Below are positions 1 through 6,683 of a stretch of 64,000 bases of DNA, piece by piece (the stretch's first letter is position 1; each line of letters starts with the position of its first letter). The notes beneath the pieces are model-generated. The model saw nothing but the letters and a program-made list of their open reading frames with translations. It searched no databases and was not told the origin of the DNA. Source of the stretch: DASVNK01 sp036383895 (lineage in GTDB: Bacteria > Verrucomicrobiota > Verrucomicrobiia > Limisphaerales > SXQI01); contig DASVNK010000065.1 of assembly GCA_036383895.1 (NCBI GenBank), forward strand, positions 62,001-126,000, given 5' to 3'. The position numbers and the translations under genes were made by a program.

Positions 1-1
1 T

Positions 2-670
2 TTCCTCGCCACGCTCTCACACGAACTCCGCACCCCACTCACGCCGGTAATGATGGCGGTCGAAACTCTCCTGCGCCGAAAAGATCTTAACCCGCGCGTG
101 GTTGAAGGACTCAACTTGATTTTAAGAAACGTCGAACTGGAATCCCGCTTCATCGACGAACTTCTCGACGTCACTCGTATCAGCCGCGGCAAACTTGAAC
201 TGCTTCAGGAACCACTCGATGTTCACGATACGATTCGCCGTGCCATCGAAGTGGCGCAGCCTGACGTCTACGCGAAGCAGCAACACCTCACCGTTCACCT
301 CGCTGCTTCAAAAACCCGCACGATCGGCGACGCCCGGCGGTTGCAACAAGTATTCTGGAACCTGCTCAAGAACGCCGCCAAGTTCACCCCCAACGGCGGC
401 AGAATCCACGTTGCCTCCCGCAACGAAGCCGAGTGCGTCATTGTCGAAATCACCGACACCGGCCGTGGCTTCGACCCGGCCAAATCCGAAGAAATCTTCG
501 AAGCCTTCAAACAGGAAGACACCTCCGTTGTCCGCGAATTCGGCGGCCTCGGCCTCGGCCTCACCATCGCCCGCGCCACCGTCCACGCCCACGCCGGCTT
601 CATCACCGCTCAAAGCCATGGACGCAACCAGGGCTCCACGTTCACCGTCCGTCTGCCGCTGAAATCTTAG
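2..670 (+). CDS. Sensor histidine kinase, C-terminal part (5' end outside window)
   Basis: The reading frame is open from base 2, so the gene begins before the window. The visible 222 residues start in the dimerisation helix with the H-box motif SHELRTPLTPV (phospho-accepting His about residue 7). An HATPase_c domain follows with an N-box (WNLLKNAAKF), a G1 box (DTGRGF), an F-like box (FEAFKQED) and a G2 box (GGLGLGLTIA), so the catalytic core looks intact. Input domains are not visible. Two response regulators follow on the same strand (819 and 1597), either of which could be its partner. Substrate and signal are unknown. Confidence 0.93.
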   Translation, partial: FLATLSHELRTPLTPVMMAVETLLRRKDLNPRVVEGLNLILRNVELESRFIDELLDVTRISRGKLELLQEPLDVHDTIRRAIEVAQPDVYAKQQHLTVHLAASKTRTIGDARRLQQVFWNLLKNAAKFTPNGGRIHVASRNEAECVIVEITDTGRGFDPAKSEEIFEAFKQEDTSVVREFGGLGLGLTIARATVHAHAGFITAQSHGRNQGSTFTVRLPLKS

Positions 671-818
671 GCGAACTTTCCTCGCCAATTAGAATAGGTG
701 AAAGTACCTATTGCCCTCCGTAGCGCATGGGTCCACTATGTCTGTGGATTGACCCATCCTTAAGTCGTTCTGACAACACCTCTTCTCTTTGGGCTAGTAA
801 CCAAGGATATGAACGCCC

Positions 819-1514
819 ATGAGAACTACCTCTTTTCAGGTCCGGGTCGCCCTTGCGGATGACCATCAACTCGTCTGCGCCGCGATCACCCAACTGCTTC
901 AGCTTGATCCCCGCATAAAAGTCGTCGCGCAGGCTCACGACGGTCAATCCGCCGAACAGCTCGTTGAGCAACGCTCCTTCGACGTTCTGCTCCTCGATCT
1001 ACAGATGCGCGGCAAGCACGGCCTGGAACTTCTCAAAACTCTGGGCGACCACCCGCCCGCCTGCGTTCTCTCCGCTCACACTGAATCTCACTTCATTGTC
1101 GAAGCCATTCGCGCCGGCGCCAACGGTTACGTCTCCAAACAAGCCGCTCCGGAAGAGCTTCTTCACGCGGTGCTGTGCATCGCGCGCGGCGAAACTTATT
1201 TCTCCACCGACGTCCGCCAGGCGGCGCTAAACTTCACGGCCAGAGGTATCGATCTACGGCTCACCGCGCGCGAGCAGGATGTTCTCCGCCTCTGCGCTGC
1301 CGGCCTGGCCAGTTTCGAAGTCGCAGCCAAATTAAACATCAGCCGCCGCACTGCCGAGGCCCACCGCGCGAACTTCATGAAAAAGCTTTCCCTCCGCAGT
1401 CAGACCGACCTTGTTCGCTATGCGCTGCGTCATGGCATCATTACTCAGGATTTGTCACTCGACCGCAGCGCCCGCCTCTGGACCAACGCTCGGGCCGTCG
1501 TTACAAGTACATAA
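819..1514 (+). CDS. NarL/FixJ-family response regulator (receiver + LuxR-type HTH)
   Basis: This 231-residue DNA-binding response regulator has a receiver domain (about 8-125) with acidic pair D14/D15, phospho-acceptor D60 in DVLLLDLQMRG, a Ser in VLSAHTE and the conserved Lys in YVSK. The C-terminal HTH begins at LTAREQDVL (about 145-210) and is of the LuxR type. The ATG at 819 has AAGGA about 11 bases upstream. It starts 148 bp after the histidine kinase and is a good candidate output for it. Its target promoters cannot be read from the sequence. Confidence 0.93.
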   Translation: MRTTSFQVRVALADDHQLVCAAITQLLQLDPRIKVVAQAHDGQSAEQLVEQRSFDVLLLDLQMRGKHGLELLKTLGDHPPACVLSAHTESHFIVEAIRAGANGYVSKQAAPEELLHAVLCIARGETYFSTDVRQAALNFTARGIDLRLTAREQDVLRLCAAGLASFEVAAKLNISRRTAEAHRANFMKKLSLRSQTDLVRYALRHGIITQDLSLDRSARLWTNARAVVTST

Positions 1515-1596
1515 CCGCCGCTAACCCACTCAATCTGACGGATCGTTCATCTTGCGCTTGAATCTCTGGACGCCCCGAGTATGGTTTCGCGCAAGG

Positions 1597-2181
1597 ATGG
1601 CCCGCGTAATGATTGTCGATGACAGCCCCGAGCTGCGAAGTTCCCTTTCCATTCAACTCCAACGTGTCGGCCACACCGTTTCGACCGCCAAACATGGCCG
1701 CGACGCGCTTGATCGCCTAAAAATTGACCCTGTTGATTTGATCCTCCTGGATTATCACATGCCGTTCTGGGACGGCGTGGAATCGATGGTGCTCTTCAAC
1801 CAGAACGGCATCAAATCACCGGTCATCGCCTACACTTGTAAAGCCGCGCAGGAGTCCTCTCCCTTCGAAACCGTCATGGCCAGCCTCGGTGCTGCTGCTG
1901 CAGTTCGTTGCTCCCGCAACGTGGATGAACTTCTCCGGACGACCGAACGCCTTGCCAACCCTGCCCAGGCACCTGCGCCAGCGTATCCAGAATCAATTCT
2001 TTGGGACAACGTCCGGATGCTCACGTTTGGCGAACGCGACGTGACCATCCTTTTCCGGAACGAGGCCACTCCGCAAAAATATTATTTCGCCGACCGCGAA
2101 GAGATGGAGCGCGTTCTCGCCTCATGGTTCGCGCAGCGAGGTGGCTCTTCGTCCAAAGGGCGACGCGACACGTCTTCCTAA
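1597..2181 (+). CDS. Receiver-domain protein with unusual active site
   Basis: A receiver domain fills residues 1-115, followed by about 80 residues with no recognised DNA-binding motif. From the ATG at 1597, D8/D9 are the acidic pair, D52 in LILLDYHMP the phospho-acceptor and T80 the switch residue. The invariant Lys of the beta5 loop is missing: alignment of GAAAAVRCSRNVDEL with the usual GAxxxxxKPxxxxEL puts Cys105 in the Lys position. The frame is open further upstream to a TTG at 1552, but the receiver fold starts cleanly at 1597 or 1609. It may be a single-domain-like output in the same pathway as the upstream kinase. Function of the tail is unknown. Confidence 0.85.
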   Translation: MARVMIVDDSPELRSSLSIQLQRVGHTVSTAKHGRDALDRLKIDPVDLILLDYHMPFWDGVESMVLFNQNGIKSPVIAYTCKAAQESSPFETVMASLGAAAAVRCSRNVDELLRTTERLANPAQAPAPAYPESILWDNVRMLTFGERDVTILFRNEATPQKYYFADREEMERVLASWFAQRGGSSSKGRRDTSS

Positions 2182-2227
2182 TTCGAAAGCCGAATTTTCA
2201 GCCGCGCTCGAATTTCACAGACGCGAC

Positions 2228-2812
2228 CTACAGAATGATCGTGGAGTGAGCCAGGCACGCCCGGCTAAACGCGTGCGCTTCGCCCGGCGAGTTAAAAACC
2301 ATTTTCGGATACGCACAGAGTAGAGTGAACGAATAAATCTTCCCAAGCTGGTTCCACAATTCCTCCAGTGCAATCGCCCCCTCGTGATTCCCTTCCGCCC
2401 ACAACACTGCAACCATTTCCCCAAATGCCCGCACCTTCGCCCAGCCACCTTCCGCTCGGGCGATGACCGATCCAATCACTTTGAAAAACAGCGCCTTGTC
2501 CGGCGCGCCATCCACCATGAATTTCTTCAATGTTTCTCGCGCATCCAGACACACGAACTGACCTGAGCGCTCTAATTCGCCGAGATCCAACCCGTCCGCT
2601 GCCAACCATTGTTCAAGGCTCGCCCGATGTTCCTCCGTCCCGATCAAAACTGCCGCCTCTTTTCGACGTAGCGCCATCGAGAGAAAGACAGCGACCGTTT
2701 GGATGAAAAATCCTTCGTTGTCGTAAACGTGCACCAGGTGCCCGCTACTAAACTTCTCCCAGTCAATTCCGGGATCCTGCCAATTAAATGCTGACTTCCG
2801 ATCGTCTACCAT
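2228..2812 (-). CDS. MEDS-domain sensory protein (DcmR-like sensor fold)
   Basis: This 194-residue protein matches the MEDS family (methanogen/methylotroph DcmR sensory domain). The early SSGHLVHVYDNEGFF motif, the LSMALRRKEAAVLIGTEEHR segment and the late YSFTLLCAYPK strand are typical. MEDS domains usually sense small molecules and are attached to kinases or HTH domains; here the domain stands alone, so it must act through partners. It ends 46 bp from the convergent receiver gene and lies downstream of the KaiB-like gene and a 62-codon gene, all on the minus strand. Ligand unknown. Confidence 0.8.
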   Translation of the reverse strand: MVDDRKSAFNWQDPGIDWEKFSSGHLVHVYDNEGFFIQTVAVFLSMALRRKEAAVLIGTEEHRASLEQWLAADGLDLGELERSGQFVCLDARETLKKFMVDGAPDKALFFKVIGSVIARAEGGWAKVRAFGEMVAVLWAEGNHEGAIALEELWNQLGKIYSFTLLCAYPKMVFNSPGEAHAFSRACLAHSTIIL

Positions 2813-2839
2813 CCTGTTCAGTCACTCGTCGTGAAGTTC

Positions 2840-3028
2840 TCAGCGCGCCTCAATGCCCGCTTGTTCATTCAAAATCTTGCAGATTGATGCGCGCTCGTCG
2901 CCATCGCGCCATCGTAGATCGATGGAATCACCGTTCTTGAACGTCAGCACAATGGAGTCGGTTCGGCAATCCGCGCCGACCACTTCGCTCAAATCAATAA
3001 CATGCCCATTGAAGGAAACAACATTCAT
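2840..3028 (-). CDS. Small conserved-looking hypothetical protein (62 aa)
   Basis: The frame is open to 3139, but the ATG at 3028 is preferred because it lies 4 bp after the stop of the KaiB-like gene (3033). That spacing suggests translational coupling. The protein begins MNVVSFNGHVIDLSEVVGAD and continues with beta-strand-like segments (DSIVLTFKNGDSIDLRW) and a short helix, resembling a small sheet domain. I do not recognise a family. It sits between the KaiB-like gene and the MEDS gene on the same strand and is probably co-transcribed with them. Confidence 0.6.
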   Translation of the reverse strand: MNVVSFNGHVIDLSEVVGADCRTDSIVLTFKNGDSIDLRWRDGDERASICKILNEQAGIEAR

Positions 3029-3032
3029 ACTT

Positions 3033-3401
3033 CTATCTGCCTCGGAAATTCTGTTCGTTTTTGCGCTCTTCGCCGGGCAATCCACGGAACACATCAAGCC
3101 CAACCGCATTTTCCCAAATGCGCGACTTCGGTAATCCAAGCGAGTGTTCCAGATCTTGGCAGTTCCCTGCGATGGAAACGATCATCCTCTCCGGTCCCGG
3201 CTGCACGCGTCGCACGCACGGAAGCGCAATGACTCGCTCGGGCCAAACGGCTGCCGGTTCGTCGCAGTTAATGGTGCGCAACATCACAGCCACTCCGTTT
3301 CTTCGCGCGTTGGATACAGTTTTTTCAACCACGCGCAAATAATCCAGGTGCTCGGGATGCTGGCTGCGGAAGTAGTACTCGATCTCGAATGTAGCATTCA
3401 T
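3033..3401 (-). CDS. KaiB-fold (thioredoxin-like) protein, copy 1
   Basis: The first 90 residues have a beta-alpha-beta start (FEIEYYFRSQHPEHLDYLRV). They then show PERVIALPCVRRVQPGPERM followed by a short IAGNCQDLEHSLGL helix. This corresponds to the KaiB pattern DKILATPTLxxxxPxPxRxxIGDLSDxxxVLxGL, with P61 in the cis-Pro position. A charged tail of about 30 residues follows. KaiB proteins bind KaiC hexamers and His-kinase KaiB-like domains; no kaiC is present in the window. The gene heads a minus-strand run with a 62-codon gene and a MEDS protein. Assignment rests on motif reading, not a profile search. Confidence 0.68.
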   Translation of the reverse strand: MNATFEIEYYFRSQHPEHLDYLRVVEKTVSNARRNGVAVMLRTINCDEPAAVWPERVIALPCVRRVQPGPERMIVSIAGNCQDLEHSLGLPKSRIWENAVGLDVFRGLPGEERKNEQNFRGR

Positions 3402-3429
3402 CTTAGGTCAGTTCGGATACTGGCCTAAG
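3402..3429. promoter_or_regulatory. Imperfect inverted repeat abutting the KaiB-like start codon
   Basis: Ten-base arms (3402-3411 and 3420-3429, CTTAGGTCAG against CTGGCCTAAG, nine of ten pairing) enclose an 8-base loop directly upstream of the ATG at 3401. No clear Shine-Dalgarno sequence is present between the repeat and the start. It could be an operator or an mRNA hairpin controlling initiation. Chance occurrence is not excluded. Confidence 0.3.
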
Positions 3430-3542
3430 AATGAAGACGTCGCCGAACGGCTAGAAGGTTAGGTCAACCCGCATTGAGTATGCGGGTCGTGATCGTTAAT
3501 AGCAACAAGGGTTACCAAGTATTCGCGAGCAAATCAGCTCAA

Positions 3543-3767
3543 TCAACCGAGGCGCCAGACGATGCGCGCCTTGTCCAGGTCGTACGGCGACATCTCCATC
3601 TTCACCCGATCGCCCGCCGTAATCCGCACCCACCGTTTCCGCATCTTCCCCGAAATCGTCGCCAACACCACATGCTTGTTCGGCAATTCCACCCGAAACA
3701 TCGTCCCGGCCAGTACCGTTTGTACTCGGCCTTCCACTTCAATATGATCTTCGCTCGCGTCTTTCAT
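3543..3767 (-). CDS. infA: Translation initiation factor IF-1
   Basis: The 74-residue product is a single S1/OB-fold domain of standard IF-1 length. It shows the family signatures VEGRVQTVLAGTMFRVEL, ISGKMRKRWVRITAGDRVKMEMSPYDL (split here only by reading) and a closing arginine-rich strand KARIVWRLG. IF-1 binds the 30S A site with IF-2 and IF-3 during initiation. It lies alone between the KaiB-like gene and an RRM gene, away from the ribosomal-protein operon where infA often lies. Confidence 0.96.
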   Translation of the reverse strand: MKDASEDHIEVEGRVQTVLAGTMFRVELPNKHVVLATISGKMRKRWVRITAGDRVKMEMSPYDLDKARIVWRLG

Positions 3768-3845
3768 ACTTGATCAACTGCTGGCAAAATATTCCTTTCT
3801 GCCAGCTGACCAGCTCGCCGGCCTTAACAAAATCTCGCCTATATA

Positions 3846-4196
3846 TTAATACCGATTTCCGCGACCGCCACCACCACCGCCACCACTTCGGCCACCACCG
3901 CCACCGCCGAATGAGCGACCACCGCCGCCACCGCCGCCCGAACGTTCTTCACGCGGACGCGCAATGTTCACCGTCAAATTCCGGCCATCCAGCGCCTTGC
4001 CATTCAAAGCTGCGATCGCCGCCTGTGCCTCTGCTTCCGTGCCCATGGTCACGAAGCCAAATCCCTTGCTCTTGTTCGTCATCCGGTCCATCACCACGCT
4101 GACTTCGCGAACCGTGCCGCAGGCCGCAAACGCGTCTTGCAATGCATTTTCAGTCGTGTCGAATGACAGGCCGCCAACAAATAATCGATTATCCAT
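3846..4196 (-). CDS. Glycine-rich RNA-recognition-motif protein
   Basis: A single RRM occupies residues 1-82, with RNP2 (LFVGGLSF) near the N-terminus and RNP1 (KGFGFVTM) near residue 45. A tail of about 30 residues is almost only Gly, Arg and Ser (repeats of GGGGRS/GGGGRG type). This is the architecture of bacterial and cyanobacterial Rbp proteins and plant glycine-rich RNA-binding proteins, which bind single-stranded RNA and are often cold-induced. The 200 bp upstream (4197-4396) carry no gene and would hold its promoter or 5' leader. Nothing there was recognised. Confidence 0.93.
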   Translation of the reverse strand: MDNRLFVGGLSFDTTENALQDAFAACGTVREVSVVMDRMTNKSKGFGFVTMGTEAEAQAAIAALNGKALDGRNLTVNIARPREERSGGGGGGGRSFGGGGGGRSGGGGGGGRGNRY

Positions 4197-4396
4197 ATAT
4201 CTCTGGTTGCTTAAGTGGAACGTGAAGAAACCCTCTGTGTTCCCGTTGATCGGGATTCAGACCCAACCGCCTTTATATGCGCGATTCCACTGAAGTCCGA
4301 ACTCTTGGCGTTACTCTTGAGTAGCAGCAGCCACTTTCCGCCATTTGCCCGCGAAAGCAAGCATCTTCCCTCACGGAGTTCTCAGCCAACGTGCAT

Positions 4397-4702
4397 TCAT
4401 AATTGTCCCATCATTGGCATCTTCGTCGCGGTTTCTGCTTCCCCCTCAAGAGCTTCGATCAATGCCGCCGTTTCCGTGCCATCTAAATTATAGGTGTTCT
4501 TCCCATTACCCCCAAGATCCGTCGTCACAAACGGCACCGAGACAATCCGCCGTCCGCTCGCGGCGGATGACTGGTCCATGACCGAAATTCGGTATCGGTT
4601 CGGCAAGTACCGGTCACAAACCCGTCGCAACTCCCGCAACGCCGCTTCCGATTCCTCCAATCGGTCCGGTATATACAAGCTCAGTTCAACAATGCGGCTC
4701 AC
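4397..4702 (-). CDS. KaiB-fold (thioredoxin-like) protein, copy 2
   Basis: The 101-residue product reads as a KaiB fold: strand VELSLYIPD, helix EESEAALRELRRVCDRYL, strand RYRISVMD, then RRIVSVPFVT with P57 in the cis-Pro position and a terminal helix ETAALIEALE. KaiB proteins show the same order (LYVAG, helix, YxLxVID, ILATPTL). I prefer the GTG at 4702; a TTG at 4711 is also in frame and the frame is closed by TAA just upstream. It shares fold and strand with the KaiB-like gene at 3033 but little sequence, so this is not a recent duplication. Confidence 0.65.
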   Translation of the reverse strand: MSRIVELSLYIPDRLEESEAALRELRRVCDRYLPNRYRISVMDQSSAASGRRIVSVPFVTTDLGGNGKNTYNLDGTETAALIEALEGEAETATKMPMMGQL

Positions 4703-4827
4703 TCGCCGCAAAACTTACCGAAGTCCAATTTCCATTTTTACCGGGAGACAATCGGAACGATTTATCAGAGACTTCCCCGATATTCCCGATTCGTGCTGAT
4801 CCTGAGTTTCCAGACGACTCGCTCTCT

Positions 4828-5419
4828 TTAATCCTGCCAGGCCGCCAACGCTGCCGCCGCACCTTCGTGGTTCGGATCCTCTTTCGCCAGGGTACTGAAC
4901 CACGTTTTCGCGTGCTCATGTTCGCCAAATACCGCAAGGCATGTTCCGCCAATGATGACCAGGTCGCGCCATTGATCCTGAGAAAGATCTTTGCGCTCAT
5001 TCAATCCCTGGAAAATATTTCGCGCTTTTTCATTACACTCGCTCGAACCCTCCCGTAGCAAGACGACACACATCGCCAACTGAGCGCTTGCATGTTTCGA
5101 GTCCAACTTCAGTGCCGCTTCCAACTCGCGTTTTGCTTCCTGGTAGTCCTTAAGCTTCTCCGCTGCTTTCGCGCAGATGTACCGGTTCCGTGCTGAATCA
5201 TTGAATTTCGCCCGTTCGCGACTCAGCGCCAGCAGGTCTTTCCAACGGTTCGTCTCGAGCGAATACATTCCGCCCAGGACCTCCCACCCGAGATTTTCGT
5301 CCCGATTCAATTGAATTGCGCGCCATAGATTCTTTTCTCCCTCTTTCTTATCGCCGAAGAGAGATTGAAAAAAGCCCAGCGGAACTCAGCGCGAGAGACG
5401 CGAGAAAGAGCCAGTTCAT
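4828..5419 (-). pseudogene. Exported TPR protein interrupted by a 1-base homopolymer frameshift
   Basis: The 160-residue TPR body (residues such as YQEAKRELEAALKLDSKHAS) has no good start. Upstream in another frame, the ATG at 5419 opens a signal-peptide-like N-terminus MNWLFLASLALSSAG that stops after 23 codons. The two frames meet at a run of six A on the plus strand (5368-5373, T6 in the mRNA). Reading the run as five bases joins them without gap into a 196-residue protein continuing LFQSLFGDKKEGEKNLW. Either the assembly has a homopolymer error, the gene is broken, or the run is a slippage site. No other disabling change is visible. Confidence 0.75.
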
Positions 5420-5521
5420 ACGAGGAGATTATCCGTCCGATCATCACCGTCGACTAGCAATTCTCGGTGATACGCCCTTGGCGCGAATCGTTTTGCTCGA
5501 ACTGCGATCGCTAGCCGCTCA

Positions 5522-6061
5522 TCATGACACGCGGATCTTCCCCTCTATCGAATCATCCAGGGTCTTCCCGCTCGCCGCACCGATTATCATCTTCACTCCC
5601 GCCACCACGTTCCCGTGCTTATTGTCCCAGTAATACCCCCGGCCGGGTGACACCTTTACCACTGTAATCCGCGGATCGTCCTCCCCCTCTGTAAACCACG
5701 TCTTCAACACCGGTTCCCACAGCTCTTTAATCTTCGCCTTATCCCGCGAAACGCTCGCCTTGCCGACCAAATGCAGAAAATCCGAATGCGCCGATCCCTG
5801 GAAAAACAAATCCACCTCTCCGCCGCGTTCCAACTCCTTCACCGTGTGACTGTCACTCGCCATCAAAAACCACAAGTTCCCCGCCTCATCCACTTTCCGC
5901 ACATTCATCGGCCGCACCCCTTCCGACTCACCCACCGAAGGGCCCGTCCGGAAGAAACAGGTCTTCGCCTTATCCACCGTCTCCCGAATCCGCTCCACCG
6001 CCTTTACCCCGCTCACGTTCTCCCGATTCTTCTCCGGCTGATTTCTATTAATCGAATCCAT
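5522..6061 (-). CDS. Pyridoxamine-phosphate-oxidase-like FMN protein (general stress protein family)
   Basis: The protein has the split-barrel flavin-binding fold of the general-stress PPOX family. Motifs include TCFFRTGPSVGESEGVRPMNV, NLWFLMASDSHTVKEL, VDLFFQ, FLHLVGKASVSRDKAKIKELW and WFTEGEDDPRITVVKV. These proteins bind FMN or related cofactors and are usually stress-linked; the substrate is not known. The ATG at 6061 is chosen because a GGGAGGGG Shine-Dalgarno lies just upstream. A longer start at 6082 is possible. About 100 bp separate it from the TPR gene downstream on the same strand. Confidence 0.85.
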   Translation of the reverse strand: MDSINRNQPEKNRENVSGVKAVERIRETVDKAKTCFFRTGPSVGESEGVRPMNVRKVDEAGNLWFLMASDSHTVKELERGGEVDLFFQGSAHSDFLHLVGKASVSRDKAKIKELWEPVLKTWFTEGEDDPRITVVKVSPGRGYYWDNKHGNVVAGVKMIIGAASGKTLDDSIEGKIRVS

Positions 6062-6082
6062 CATCCCCTCCCTTCTCTCCAT

Positions 6083-6683
6083 TCTAGCACACTCTTCTCG
6101 GAACGCTGGCAGCGCCGTCCCGGAGGGCGCTTGGACTACAAAAATAGCAATATCCCTGTTGACTTATTAGCCTCCATCCTGCAGAGTTCTACCTATGATC
6201 ACGAACAACCATTCGTGGTCACGCGGCTCGTGCCTGAACAAAAGCCTCGCCTTCGAGTCTTCTGTTCACCCACGCCAAAGTGACTACGTCATCATTGCAG
6301 ACACAGTCGGGCTATATCGCGTAACTGCGATACTCCGTCCACGAATCCAGAAAAAGGTCTGCACCTTAATTTGCCCTCCCTCTGTGCTCGCTCTCCCAAG
6401 CACAAATTCGAAAAAATCAAACACCCACAAACACCCGCAGACACCCGGCACACACACAGCTCACACACAGCTCACACACAGCTCACACACAGCTCACACA
6501 CAGCTCACACACAGCTTCGGAACCGACTTTCATTCGCGCTCAACCGCTTACAAATTTATGTCTACAAAAAAACACACAGCAGCAGAGCTGCCCCGCTTTA
6601 AATCGCACCCTCACCGTTCGGTTATTATTGACGTCACCCAAACTCATCCGCACAATCGCGGCATTCCAAAGGAGGAAATCATT
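6083..6683. other. Gene-free 600-bp interval with a tandem repeat
   Basis: No convincing gene is present. A plus-strand frame is open from 6195 into the next gene, but the stretch before 6684 reads as repeat-encoded SSHTAHTQLTH and lacks any start signal. The interval contains the 11-bp repeat listed separately and must carry the promoter of the secreted protein at 6684. No -35/-10 pair could be placed with confidence. Confidence 0.6.
6450..6514. repeat. 11-bp tandem repeat (CTCACACACAG, five perfect units)
   Basis: Five exact units lie at 6460-6470, 6471-6481, 6482-6492, 6493-6503 and 6504-6514, preceded by a partial unit at 6450-6459. The bases just upstream (6419-6449) are degenerate versions rich in ACACCC. 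The period is 11 bp with no spacers, so it is not a CRISPR array. It lies about 170 bp upstream of the start codon at 6684. Confidence 0.95.

Noticed and set aside
6195..6683. In-frame upstream extension of the secreted protein
   Set aside because: It is repeat-encoded, lacks a start signal, and a perfect Shine-Dalgarno and signal peptide mark the start at 6684.
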